This document shows positions 29,410 through 36,003 of a DNA stretch of 64,000 bases, one piece after another. The stretch is from a virus. The stretch is taken from IMG/VR virus record IMGVR_UViG_3300035698_035366, positions 232,120 to 296,119 of that record; one strand, 5' to 3'. Every line of letters begins with the position of its first letter. The first letter of the stretch is position 1. The notes under the pieces are model-generated. The model made no database searches. It saw only the letters and a program-made list of their open reading frames with translations, and was not told the origin of the DNA. Both the position numbers and the translations under genes were made by a program.

Positions 29410-30519
29410 ATGCGTATTGGAGAAATCGTAACGGTAGTTGTTTTTGTGTTTTTCATGTGTATCTCATATGGAGCAAACGCAACTGTAATCGGACAGAGCG
29501 AAGGCTTGTCTTTTATCAAAGCCGCCAATAACGCTCGCAGCGGGACGACAATGGATTTCCGCCAGCTTCAGAATTTTTTTAGCCCGACACAGGGAAACGA
29601 TAACCAGATTTTGAGCCGCACCGAAGCTCTTCTGGCGGAACTTGATGACGATGACAGCATCAAGCGGATATCGGTGATCGCAACCTTAATGCTTGAATCA
29701 GGAAAGGTTTATGAAGCCAACATTACAAACGGCTATCAGCTTTCCGTTGATAGCACGGGTTGGGATTTTGGTCCCAACGGTTCGCCTGTTCATAAGGATT
29801 TCCGTAAAGTAACTGAACATGATGTGGTATCTAGCGGATACGCTGTAAGCGATAACGATCTCGTTGACGGTCTTTCTGGAGTTCGAAATTTCTCAGATCG
29901 CGCAATCAACGGTGTTTATACTGTAACAGTCGTGTTTACTGGTCGGGATACGAAATTCGATACATTTGAAATTAATGGGTCTAACGTGATCGTTCGAAAC
30001 GTTAGTGAGATATCTAACCGTTTGGATATGACGAAACCAGGAGATGAGAAACTGCACAAGTCAATTGCAATTCGAACTTGGACAGTTGTAACTGAAAATC
30101 AGCTTAATGTTGCTTTCCCGAAGTTTCCTGAAAATTCCGTATTGTCGGCAATCATTATTACTCCAGTCAACATGCTACAGGTAATTGACCGTCGAGTTGA
30201 GGATTTGATCGACTCTCGCAAGCCGTTCGTGTACAATGCTGGTGGGTTTGGATCACGTAATGGATTTGATTATGGCATATCCCGATATTTTGCATACTCT
30301 AAGGATGGGTTCATCTCTACCCGAGGCCATGGTGGTTGCTGTAGTATCCCAGGCGATGATGGGCCATACGACGTACCGGTGTTTGTTCCTGGCGGAGACG
30401 GTGACCCAACCGATGTTCCAGGTATTACCATTCCAGGTACCGTTCCGGAACCCGGTGCGCTTGCACTATTCGGAATCGGCATTATTGGATTATTAATTAC
30501 TCGTCGTAGGAAAAAATAA
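29410..30519 (+). CDS. PEP-CTERM secreted protein
   Basis: 369 residues. Signal peptide MRIGEIVTVVVFVFFMCISY...ANA at the start, a Ser/Asp-rich extracellular body, a glycine-rich stretch (GGCCSIPGDDG) and a C-terminal PEP-CTERM signal: VPEPGALALFGIGIIGLLIT plus RRRKK. In bacteria this tail is recognised by exosortase EpsH/XrtA-type systems, which anchor proteins in exopolysaccharide-producing Gram-negatives. Codons are GC-richer than in neighbours. Presence in a phage suggests a host with an exosortase and a recent host origin. Confidence 0.9.
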   Translation: MRIGEIVTVVVFVFFMCISYGANATVIGQSEGLSFIKAANNARSGTTMDFRQLQNFFSPTQGNDNQILSRTEALLAELDDDDSIKRISVIATLMLESGKVYEANITNGYQLSVDSTGWDFGPNGSPVHKDFRKVTEHDVVSSGYAVSDNDLVDGLSGVRNFSDRAINGVYTVTVVFTGRDTKFDTFEINGSNVIVRNVSEISNRLDMTKPGDEKLHKSIAIRTWTVVTENQLNVAFPKFPENSVLSAIIITPVNMLQVIDRRVEDLIDSRKPFVYNAGGFGSRNGFDYGISRYFAYSKDGFISTRGHGGCCSIPGDDGPYDVPVFVPGGDGDPTDVPGITIPGTVPEPGALALFGIGIIGLLITRRRKK

Positions 30520-30794
30520 TGTTTTACCTTTATTATGAAATATTTATAGGGCTCAAATCCGAACCTGAATATTATGTTGATAGCCATGAAGGTCCTGGGC
30601 TGTTTACTTTTACTAGAAAACGTGGTTCACTCAATACTACACAAATGGCTCATCGTATATGGGAACAGAACAGTGAAGATGGCTCTGTGAGATATCTAAA
30701 AAATAAATTAACAGAAGATCTAATTGTTGATATTGAAGAATTTAAAATAGTAAAATTATCAGCGTCAGAAGTATCACACGATTCTTTCAGGTAA
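30519..30794 (+). CDS. Unknown protein, tandem paralogue A
   Basis: 91 residues whose ATG overlaps the last base of the PEP-CTERM gene. The C-terminus VDIEEFKIVKLSASEV is nearly identical to that of the next gene, so the two are a tandem duplication. Confidence 0.65.
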   Translation: MFYLYYEIFIGLKSEPEYYVDSHEGPGLFTFTRKRGSLNTTQMAHRIWEQNSEDGSVRYLKNKLTEDLIVDIEEFKIVKLSASEVSHDSFR

Positions 30795-30800
30795 AAATAA

Positions 30801-31058
30801 ATGATAACATTATATTTTGAGATGCCAACAACTTGGGGTAGAGATCATATTGATTTCCTATATTACTATAAGGAAACTTCTAAATATTTAATTGAACCAT
30901 TACATTCTGTCCCGTTGGGTTATTCATATAAATCAACCCGTATATGGTTACAAAAAGAAGATGGTTCAATAATGTTTCTAAAGAATAGACATTCCGGACA
31001 CCAAACGGTTGATATTGAAGAATTTAAGATAATAAAATTATCAGCATCAGAAATTTAA
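30801..31058 (+). CDS. Unknown protein, tandem paralogue B
   Basis: 85 residues, 6 bases after its paralogue. Shares the RIW...EDGS...LKN frame and VDIEEFKIIKLSASEI ending. Function unknown. Confidence 0.65.
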   Translation: MITLYFEMPTTWGRDHIDFLYYYKETSKYLIEPLHSVPLGYSYKSTRIWLQKEDGSIMFLKNRHSGHQTVDIEEFKIIKLSASEI

Positions 31059-31066
31059 TTTATTAC

Positions 31067-31095
31067 TTGACATTATCTAACAACTCTGTTAGTAT
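31067..31095 (+). promoter_or_regulatory. Promoter with inverted repeat over the -10
   Basis: TTGACA (31067-31072), 17-bp spacer, TAGTAT (31090-31095). CTAAC (31078) and GTTAG (31088) form an inverted repeat overlapping the -10, a possible operator. Confidence 0.65.
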
Positions 31096-31127
31096 AAATA
31101 ATACAAACAAACAAGGAGATTATTATC

Positions 31128-31157
31128 ATGTTTAAGAGACTCAAACACAAACGATAA
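31128..31157 (+). CDS. Nine-residue micro-ORF MFKRLKHKR
   Basis: A full gene in miniature: promoter at 31067, AAGGAG at 31113-31118 with 9-base spacing, ATG to TAA coding MFKRLKHKR (five or six positive charges), then a 9-bp hairpin with GTTGTTG after it. No longer frame overlaps. It may make a cationic peptide or serve as a leader/attenuator for the following tRNA-Lys cluster (three of nine residues are Lys). Confidence 0.5.
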   Translation: MFKRLKHKR

Positions 31158-31158
31158 T

Positions 31159-31190
31159 AACTCTAGGCCCGCGATCCTAGAGTTGTTGTT
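31159..31190 (+). terminator. Hairpin terminator or attenuator
   Basis: AACTCTAGG (31159-31167)/CCTAGAGTT (31176-31184), 9 bp, followed by GTTGTTG. It begins one base after the micro-ORF stop. Confidence 0.6.
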
Positions 31191-31204
31191 GAATAGCAAT
31201 TTTA

Positions 31205-31287
31205 GGATCATGCAGCATAATCGGCAGGCTGGGCCGCCAAGGGACTTTTAACCCCTCGCTTAAAAGGTTCGATTCCTTCTTGATCCT
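31205..31287 (+). tRNA. tRNA-Lys (TTT), extended D-region
   Basis: Acceptor GGATCAT/TTGATCC (six pairs), anticodon loop CTTTTAA, T-loop TTCGATT, discriminator T, CCA encoded. D-region of ~27 nt as in the Lys gene at 15236. Confidence 0.75.
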
Positions 31288-31301
31288 CCAGATTAAATTC
31301 T

Positions 31302-31381
31302 GGACGGGTGACCCGAGTGGCGATGGGCCTGGACTCTTAATCCAGTATTATACACCGTGGGTTCGAATCCCACCTCGTCCA
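31302..31381 (+). tRNA. tRNA-Lys (CTT)
   Basis: Acceptor GGACGGG/CTCGTCC, anticodon arm CTGGA-CTCTTAA-TCCAG, T-loop TTCGAAT, discriminator A, CCA encoded; 13-nt variable region. Confidence 0.88.
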
Positions 31382-31394
31382 CCAGATATGTTAT

Positions 31395-31517
31395 GGACCG
31401 GTAGCTCAGAGGCAGAGCAGCGGGCTTTGGTAGAAAGGGTTTCAAGCCCATTAGAGTGCAAATCTCAAATCTACAAACCTAATCCGCGTGTCGAGATTTC
31501 GAAATTCTCCCGGTCTA
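31395..31517 (+). tRNA. tRNA-Lys with 51-nt anticodon-loop insertion
   Basis: Paralogue of 15419: acceptor GGACCGG/CCGGTCT, D-arm GCTC/GAGC, T-arm GAGAT-TTCGAAA-TTCTC. The anticodon stem GCGGG (31420-31424)/TCCGC (31483-31487) is intact, but the loop is 58 nt. Removing 31429-31479 leaves CTTTTAA, a standard Lys loop with TTT. The insert has GTAGA/TCTAC ends, a GGG/CCC hairpin and a GAG-TGCAAAT-CTC hairpin. CTA stands where CCA would be. Confidence 0.7.
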
Positions 31518-31543
31518 CTAAATTTATATTGAATTCTGCTTAA

Positions 31544-31867
31544 TTAAAAATCGTCGTTGTATCGTGGATCGAGTCTTCTGTTGATTTCATTCATTAAGCG
31601 ATGCTCTAATTCATTTGCATCATTTAGACCAAATCTTGGTTTATCAATGAAGTTCTGTTGTAATTTTTCGATTGCATCCGAATTTTTCTCAATCTGTCTT
31701 CGATCTGTACTCGCACTTGTAACCAACGATTCCGTTCTTAATGATTCAGATCGAACTGTTTCGTCGATCGAATGTAACAAAGAATAAACGGTTTGAAATG
31801 CCCAACCAGCGGCGCTTATTCCTGCAATAATGATTGCTATAGAAATCTTGTTTAATATTTTACCAAT
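31544..31867 (-). CDS. Small membrane protein with coiled coil
   Basis: The frame, read from about 31867 (no ATG; ATT or a TTG at 31780 are the only starts), gives a transmembrane helix (ISIAIIIAGISAAGWAFQTV) and then a charged helix (SASTDRRQIEKNSDAIEKLQ) ending RRLDPRYNDDF. The coherent topology supports a real gene, but the start is uncertain. It runs opposite to its neighbours. Confidence 0.5.
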   Translation of the reverse strand: MGKILNKISIAIIIAGISAAGWAFQTVYSLLHSIDETVRSESLRTESLVTSASTDRRQIEKNSDAIEKLQQNFIDKPRFGLNDANELEHRLMNEINRRLDPRYNDDF

Positions 31868-31873
31868 TTCAGG

Positions 31874-31902
31874 TTGACTTTATCAATAAACTTAGTTATA
31901 AT
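31874..31902 (+). promoter_or_regulatory. Promoter of tRNA-Arg
   Basis: TTGACT (31874-31879), 17-bp spacer, TATAAT (31897-31902), 22 bases ahead of the tRNA. Confidence 0.75.
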
Positions 31903-31924
31903 CTAGAAATTGGTGTATAGAAAT

Positions 31925-31998
31925 GCGCCCGTAGCTCAGCTGGATAGAGCAACAGATTTCTAATCTGTGGGTCGCAGGTTCAAATCCTGCCGGGCGCA
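31925..31998 (+). tRNA. tRNA-Arg (TCT)
   Basis: Fully canonical: acceptor GCGCCCG/CGGGCGC, D-arm GCTC/GAGC with GG, anticodon arm ACAGA-TTTCTAA-TCTGT, T-loop TTCAAAT, A and CCA encoded. Looks host-derived. Confidence 0.95.
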
Positions 31999-32030
31999 CC
32001 AAAAACTATATAAAAAATGAAAATAAAAGG

Positions 32031-32058
32031 TTGACATTATTTCATTTTCTGCTATATT
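32031..32058 (+). promoter_or_regulatory. Sigma70-type promoter for a short RNA
   Basis: TTGACA (32031-32036), 16-bp spacer ending TGC, TATATT (32053-32058). Confidence 0.75.
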
Positions 32059-32064
32059 AAATAC

Positions 32065-32200
32065 AGTTGTTGACCGAAACGCTGGCGAACGCGGCAAAGT
32101 AGAAAGCAACTGTTAAGCAAACCTATAGAGAATGATTTAGTAAAAATATTGAGAAACTGGGCCCCGGGACAATGTTCCGGGGTTCAGCGTATCTGGGTCT
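32065..32200 (+). ncRNA. Short structured transcript, unknown
   Basis: ACAGTTG near 32068 pairs with CAACTGT near 32108, and CCCCGG/CCGGGG with a 9-nt loop forms a strong hairpin near 32165. No reading frame with a ribosome site. It lies between two consensus promoters. Confidence 0.45.
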
Positions 32201-32250
32201 TTAAAAAATATAAAAAATATAAAAAATCTAAAAATAATTGGTGATAAAGG

Positions 32251-32278
32251 TTGACACTGTACCATTTCCTGCTATAAT
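32251..32278 (+). promoter_or_regulatory. Sigma70-type promoter
   Basis: TTGACA (32251-32256), 16-bp spacer ending TGC, TATAAT (32273-32278). Confidence 0.85.
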
Positions 32279-32340
32279 ACACGGACAAACAAAGACACAC
32301 TAACACGTTAAAGGTGTTTTAAAATTAAAGGATATGAAAA

Positions 32341-32505
32341 TGGCTGATAATAGACTTACTAAGGATGAAACTGTTGCATTGAAACAAATGTTGTTGGTGG
32401 CTTGTAACAGTCTGGACTATTCACAAATTTCCCGTCTTGTTGGACGATTTAACAAGTTAACGGACGAAAGTGTTGCAAAGTTAATCGAGAAACACAATAA
32501 TTGAG
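32341..32505 (+). CDS. Small helical protein
   Basis: 54 residues (MADNRLTKDETVALKQMLLV start; FNKLTDESVAKLIEKHNN end), with AAAGGA upstream and its own promoter. An earlier in-frame ATG lies 6 bases upstream. Function unknown. Confidence 0.6.
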
Positions 32506-32700
32506 GAGTGAAATCTAACGCGGGAGAACAACTCCGTAAGTCGTGAGTAACTGCCAGTTGACGCTCACACGTTGTAGATGCTCCTGGCCTTTTTATTATG
32601 GTGCAAACGGCCCGCGATGTTGTCCACCCTAAAGGACCCGGGTACGAGTTGAATGGTGTATACACGGTAAGTCCTAGTGCCCCAGCCAGCGTTTTAAAGA
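32505..32700 (+). ncRNA. Structured leader/RNA region
   Basis: AGGAG near 32503 pairs with CTCCT near 32580, followed by CTTTTTATT, a terminator-like end. Beyond it GTCC/GGAC and GTGTATACAC hairpins occur. No gene visible. Confidence 0.4.
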
Positions 32701-32724
32701 GATGACCAATTTATACAGAATTAT

Positions 32725-32810
32725 GCCAGTGAAGCTGTAGGTCAGCGGCCGGGTAAGACCCGGTGACAAACAAACCCTGATCAGGTATGGGTTCAATTCC
32801 CAAGCTGGCA
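32725..32810 (+). tRNA. tRNA-Leu (AAG)
   Basis: Acceptor GCCAGTG/AGCTGGC, D-arm GCTG/CAGC, anticodon arm GCCGG-GTAAGAC-CCGGT, variable arm CCTG/CAGG, T-loop TTCAATT, discriminator A. CCT follows. Confidence 0.75.
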
Positions 32811-32819
32811 CCTAATTAT

Positions 32820-32897
32820 GTCCTGTCAACGTGAGATGCGTTGCTCCGGAGGTGATATCACCGGAGTAGGAGTGCGGTGCAATACCGACGCAGGACT
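32820..32897 (+). tRNA. tRNA-like gene with GCAATA-type T-loop
   Basis: Acceptor GTCCTGT/GCAGGAC, discriminator T and CCA encoded (as in tRNA-Cys). First arm CAACG-TGAGATG-CGTTG, second arm CTCCGG/CCGGAG with an 11-nt loop containing TGATATCA, T-loop TGCAATA with three T-stem pairs. Anticodon unassigned. Confidence 0.45.
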
Positions 32898-32951
32898 CCA
32901 AAATTTGCGGCTGTGAAAACCGGTAAGTAGCAGTTGCGAGATCATCGTGTC

Positions 32952-33060
32952 GTGTTATCCTCCTTCCTTTAACGGTAGGTTCGGTGGTTCGACTCCAAAT
33001 AGACACGGTGTGTAATAGAAAGAGCGTGGTGGCGAGGCTTTGAATAGCACGGGATAACAC
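32952..33060 (+). ncRNA. Possible third permuted tRNA or structured RNA
   Basis: Perfect 9-bp outer helix GTGTTATCC/GGATAACAC. Inside, a TGG-TTCGACT-CCA T-arm is followed by TAGACAC and then GTGTGTA (6 of 7 pairs), and a D-like segment with GG. The linker is only one base and the T-stem is weak, so this is less convincing than the loci at 23838 and 25258. Confidence 0.35.
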
Positions 33061-33075
33061 AACTTTTTAAGAATT

Positions 33076-33365
33076 ATGGACTGAAGGTGGACGTATGCCC
33101 TGGGATTGAGTTATCATCAATTAAATCGACGCGTAGGTTTGTTGTTAGTTAGCCAATCAAAATCGGACAGAACCTGGCTTAACAGCCGAAAGGACTTAGG
33201 GGCATATTTTAGAGGCATCGGCGGGCGACTATCTTAAACGTGATAGCAAGTGCTGATCGAGCCCATCGCGCTCGATGGGGCCGGAAGCTAAAAGAGTCGG
33301 CAAAATGGAGCCAAGCTGTGGGAGTTAAATCTCACAGCCCAGATTCGTCCGAATGGACATGTTTT
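33076..33365 (+). ncRNA. Large structured RNA, unknown
   Basis: ~290 nt without a reading frame. Long-range ATGCCC/GGGCAT, ATCGAGC-7 nt-GCTCGAT, CTATC/GATAG, GCTGTG/ACAGC-type and GTCC-GAAT-GGAC hairpins; the last is followed by ATGTTTT, a weak terminator. No RNase P, tmRNA or group I signature recognised. Confidence 0.45.
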
Positions 33366-33381
33366 AACAAGGAGAGAAGAA

Positions 33382-33609
33382 ATGGGAAAGAAAACGCTTA
33401 AAGATAAAGTTGTCGACGTAAACGACCCAGCGTATCTAAAAGAGCTCCTTCAAAAGGCTCTTCCGTTCCTCGAAAGTTATGATCTAATGGGAACTGGTGG
33501 TCTTGTTGATCGCTCTGAATATGGCGAAATGAATATGTTGGAGAAGGAAATTGCCGAGGCTATCGGTGAAAACTCCAACGATTATGGTTTTCATAACTCG
33601 AGTGGTTAA
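33382..33609 (+). CDS. Small unknown protein
   Basis: 75 residues, AAGGAG 8 bases upstream. Helical (PAYLKELLQKALPFLESYDL; MNMLEKEIAEAIGEN). The next gene starts one base after its stop. Function unknown. Confidence 0.65.
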   Translation: MGKKTLKDKVVDVNDPAYLKELLQKALPFLESYDLMGTGGLVDRSEYGEMNMLEKEIAEAIGENSNDYGFHNSSG

Positions 33610-33610
33610 A

Positions 33611-33841
33611 ATGGCTAAAATGGTTGCAGTAAAATGTGAAAATTGCCCTACGGTATTTGAAGCGCGAGTTGCTGATCGCAAGCGCGGCTGGGGTAAATTT
33701 TGTTCTAAATCATGTAAAGCAAAAAAACAAGAAAAGCGCACTGGTCAATATAAAAGGTTTATGGACCGTCAAGATTCAATGGATGAGCAGTATGAACCGC
33801 ACCCGTTTAGTTCCGAAGCTTTAGGACAATGGGATGATTAG
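33611..33841 (+). CDS. Small zinc-knuckle protein
   Basis: 76 residues from the ATG one base after the previous stop. VKCENCPTVFEARVADRKRG then KFCSKSCKAKK forms a four-cysteine zinc knuckle, a type common in phage accessory proteins. Ends EALGQWDD. Confidence 0.7.
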   Translation: MAKMVAVKCENCPTVFEARVADRKRGWGKFCSKSCKAKKQEKRTGQYKRFMDRQDSMDEQYEPHPFSSEALGQWDD

Positions 33842-33847
33842 CAAAGG

Positions 33848-33875
33848 TTGACATCTCCTTGGTTGGTGTTATAAT
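33848..33875 (+). promoter_or_regulatory. Sigma70-type promoter
   Basis: TTGACA (33848-33853), 16-bp spacer ending TGT, TATAAT (33870-33875). Confidence 0.85.
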
Positions 33876-33903
33876 AAGGTATAACGCAACAAGGGGATTT
33901 GAT

Positions 33904-34065
33904 ATGCAGGACTTAGTCACAGAGTTATATGAATCGGACAAAACGTCAGAACTTACGAACCGCGCCGCTCGAGAAATTGAACGCCTGCGTGTAGAAAATG
34001 AACGTCTGCGTGTAGAAAATGAACGCCTGGAGTTTGAATCAAATATTGTTACCTTTGGTTTCTAA
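33904..34065 (+). CDS. Small leucine-zipper-like protein
   Basis: 53 residues. Tandem heptads ERLRVENERLRVENERLEFE predict a tight coiled coil, hence dimerisation. The repeat is also exact at DNA level (GAACGYCTGCGTGTAGAAAAT-like units). Own promoter. Confidence 0.65.
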   Translation: MQDLVTELYESDKTSELTNRAAREIERLRVENERLRVENERLEFESNIVTFGF

Positions 34066-34072
34066 GCAAAGG

Positions 34073-34100
34073 TTGACAGCTTAACAAATTATGTTATAAT
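34073..34100 (+). promoter_or_regulatory. Sigma70-type promoter
   Basis: TTGACA (34073-34078), 16-bp spacer ending TGT, TATAAT (34095-34100). Almost identical to the promoter at 34336. Confidence 0.85.
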
Positions 34101-34149
34101 AAATGTACAAGTAAGCAATAACGCTTAACAAACACAAGGGAAAAGATCG

Positions 34150-34317
34150 ATGGATTACGAAACGTGGAAAGAATTGAGCATTGAACAACGGCTTGAAGCC
34201 GATGCAAAAGCAGCGAGCACGCGCGAAGAGCCCAGTTTCCCTTCAGCTGAAGAATGGGAATTGCTTGAGTTCAAACAGAAGAGTATTATGGAGTTCGTTT
34301 CCGCGCAAAAAATTTAA
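34150..34317 (+). CDS. Small unknown protein
   Basis: 55 residues (MDYETWKELSIEQRLEADAK start; ELLEFKQKSIMEFVSAQKI end), AAGGGA upstream, own promoter. No family recognised. Confidence 0.6.
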   Translation: MDYETWKELSIEQRLEADAKAASTREEPSFPSAEEWELLEFKQKSIMEFVSAQKI

Positions 34318-34335
34318 AAAGTTGACAAGAAAAGG

Positions 34336-34363
34336 TTGACAGCTTAACAAATTATGTTATAAT
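34336..34363 (+). promoter_or_regulatory. Sigma70-type promoter
   Basis: TTGACA (34336-34341), 16-bp spacer ending TGT, TATAAT (34358-34363). Duplicate of the promoter at 34073. Confidence 0.85.
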
Positions 34364-34408
34364 ATAGGAACAGTTAAGCAATAACACTTAGATAGAGGAG
34401 AAATGGAT

Positions 34409-34624
34409 ATGGCTATTAGAACCGCAAAGAAGGAAGGTTACTAGCGTGGTCATTGGTGGGTCCGCTTGTTTGAGGATGGTAAACCGGTTGACTACATAGG
34501 ATTCCCAGTAAAGGGATTTGACGGTAGTGATTTTGACACTGAATATCGCAAGGCCCGAAGGTCCCGAGATTCTTGGATTAAAAAATGGTTAAAGCATGAA
34601 ATAGATCTTGACGATTCCATATAA
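34409..34624 (+). pseudogene. Small gene with in-frame TAG (readthrough or nonsense)
   Basis: ATG 8 bases after GAGGAG and behind a consensus promoter. MAIRTAKKEGY is followed by TAG (34442-34444), then the same frame continues for 59 codons with a plausible protein (RGHWWVRLFEDGKPVDYIGF...WIKKWLKHEI) to TAA. Either a nonsense mutation or amber readthrough. A promoter -35 (TTGACG, 34608) lies inside its last codons. Confidence 0.6.
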
Positions 34625-34635
34625 TATGCTATAAT
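34608..34635 (+). promoter_or_regulatory. Sigma70-type promoter for the tandem RNAs
   Basis: TTGACG (34608-34613), 16-bp spacer ending TGC, TATAAT (34630-34635), overlapping the 3' end of the upstream gene. Confidence 0.75.
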
Positions 34636-34669
34636 ATAGGAACAGTTAGGGAATACAGTTTAGTGAAAC

Positions 34670-34740
34670 TTGGGGTATTATGCCCCGCCCTAACGGAGTG
34701 CTAGAGCAAAGATCGTTAGCTCGCCCCGTTAGGTTTTTAT
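34670..34740 (+). ncRNA. Tandem structured RNA, copy 1 (with terminator)
   Basis: GGGG/CCCC hairpin, then CCTAACGG (34689-34696)/CCGTTAGG (34726-34733) and inner GCTA/TAGC, apical loop GAGCAAAGATCGT, then T5. Copy 2 at 34864 has compensatory changes in both helices, so the fold is real. Confidence 0.7.
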
Positions 34741-34863
34741 TAGCCCGAATGGGCAAAGGTTAAGGTCGGTGGATTAGACTCCCGCCGCTAAGTTGAGGGG
34801 AAGATGAGACCCTTAAACCGTAGAAACAACGGCAGGAGCGCAACTTAACTCCGTAAGCCCGAT

Positions 34864-34937
34864 GAACTTGGGGCTTGTTCCCCGCCCTAGTGGAGTGCTT
34901 GAGCAAAGATCGTAAGCTCGCCCCACTAGGTTTTTAT
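34864..34937 (+). ncRNA. Tandem structured RNA, copy 2 (with terminator)
   Basis: GGGG/CCCC hairpin, CCTAGTGG (34886-34893)/CCACTAGG (34923-34930), inner GCTT/AAGC, the same apical loop GAGCAAAGATCGT, then T5. Between the copies lie further hairpins (GCCC-GAAT-GGGC) but no gene. Confidence 0.7.
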
Positions 34938-34989
34938 TTACCCGTGATAACCAGCGGGCCATGGTTGGATAGTGCCGGGGCAGGCAAAA

Positions 34990-35090
34990 AAGCGATTTCG
35001 ATATCGTAGCTGTAATGGTTAGCAGTTCAGGTTGGATAATAGTTGTGCCATAAAACGGTTCGAATCCGTCGAATTTTAAGAGTTTGTAGT
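34990..35090 (+). tRNA. tRNA-like remnant
   Basis: A D-arm-like GCT/AGC hairpin with GG (near 35012), and a T-arm AACGG-TTCGAAT-CCGTC (near 35055-35071). Acceptor pairing GATTTCG/CGAATTT is 6 of 7 but spacing is irregular; anticodon not found. Confidence 0.3.
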
Positions 35091-35226
35091 AGCATAATAA
35101 TCCTGGGTCGCACTTGGGATAATGCCCCGGCGTTAAACCGGAAGATGAGTGTAGAAATGTTGGGTCGACACGACAAAGTAAGCTGGGTTAAATTACCATC
35201 CTACAAAGCCATTTTTGGAGTCCAAG

Positions 35227-35529
35227 ATGAAATACTGGTACACAGATCTTTACAAAAAGAAAAATTGGTTAGAAACCGACGAGACCGATCCTCTGAAAAT
35301 TATTAAGCGTTACTATAATGCTGAATGCATAGTCCATGACGCAGATGTTTGCGGAGATGAAGAAATTTTCTTTATTTTTGACACCAATATTGCATATTGT
35401 TTATCATACAATTGGTGGATCGAATACGATCCAGAATGGGAAATATTCAATGAACATTATATCAAAGAAGTACCTTTATTAGCATTCAAATATCCAGAAA
35501 ATCGGGATTGGTTAGACCTAAAACGTTGA
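35227..35529 (+). CDS. Unknown aromatic-rich acidic protein
   Basis: 100 residues from the ATG 6 bases after GGAG. Rich in W, Y, D and E (CLSYNWWIEYDPEWEIFNEH). Its TGA stop lies within the -35 of the next promoter. No family recognised. Confidence 0.6.
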   Translation: MKYWYTDLYKKKNWLETDETDPLKIIKRYYNAECIVHDADVCGDEEIFFIFDTNIAYCLSYNWWIEYDPEWEIFNEHYIKEVPLLAFKYPENRDWLDLKR

Positions 35530-35553
35530 CATGCAATTTGATTGTGTTATAAT
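35526..35553 (+). promoter_or_regulatory. Sigma70-type promoter overlapping a stop codon
   Basis: TTGACA (35526-35531), 16-bp spacer ending TGT, TATAAT (35548-35553). The upstream gene's TGA (35527-35529) is inside the -35. Confidence 0.85.
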
Positions 35554-35583
35554 AATATTATAACGCAAACAAAGGAATATTTA

Positions 35584-35877
35584 ATGAGGATCTTTTCTTA
35601 TATATTCGCATCGGTCTTATTGATAGTATCGGTATTGGATATTGCTTCGACCAATACGGGACTTGCTGTCGGCGCTGTTGAAGTAAACCCAGTAATGAGT
35701 TTTTTCCAAGATGTATTCGGCGGCTATTGGTATATTCCGAAGATGGTGCTTATTGGTTGTGCAATTTACATTATGATCCTGCATCCAAGCACACCTGTTT
35801 TTGTTGCAATGAGTGTTGTAATATTATATACTTGCGTGATAGTATATGGAAATTTTAGTTTAGCTGGTGTAATATAA
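35584..35877 (+). CDS. DUF5658-like membrane protein
   Basis: 97 residues with three or four transmembrane helices. SVLDIASTNTGLAVGAVEVNPVM, then YIPKMVLIGCAIYIMI, matches the DUF5658 pattern (D...T, then G-x-E-x-N-P). AAAGGA lies 8 bases upstream of the ATG. Role unknown. Confidence 0.65.
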   Translation: MRIFSYIFASVLLIVSVLDIASTNTGLAVGAVEVNPVMSFFQDVFGGYWYIPKMVLIGCAIYIMILHPSTPVFVAMSVVILYTCVIVYGNFSLAGVI

Positions 35878-35949
35878 GCCCTGTTAGTTCAACGGCAGAA
35901 CGGCGCCCTCATAAGGCGACAGTTGGGGGTTCGAATCCCTCACGGGGCA
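35878..35949 (+). tRNA. tRNA-Met (CAT)
   Basis: Acceptor GCCCTGT/ACGGGGC, anticodon loop CTCATAA on a CGCC/GGCG stem, T-loop TTCGAAT, discriminator A, CCA encoded. Starts at the base after the upstream stop codon. Confidence 0.88.
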
Positions 35950-36003
35950 CCAACACAAGTAAATAATGTTGTGTCAATACAAGTTTTAATGCGGAGAAAT
36001 GTT

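Noticed and set aside
32946-33007. H-type pseudoknot CGTGTC/GACACG with the 9-bp helix at 32952
   Set aside because: GACACG is better explained as part of an acceptor-like strand within the element enclosed by the 9-bp helix; the pairing is likely due to repeated GTGT.
34990-35200. A further permuted tRNA (GAATTTT followed by AGAGTTT)
   Set aside because: The linker would be one base and no D-arm follows; a degenerate ordinary tRNA is at least as likely.
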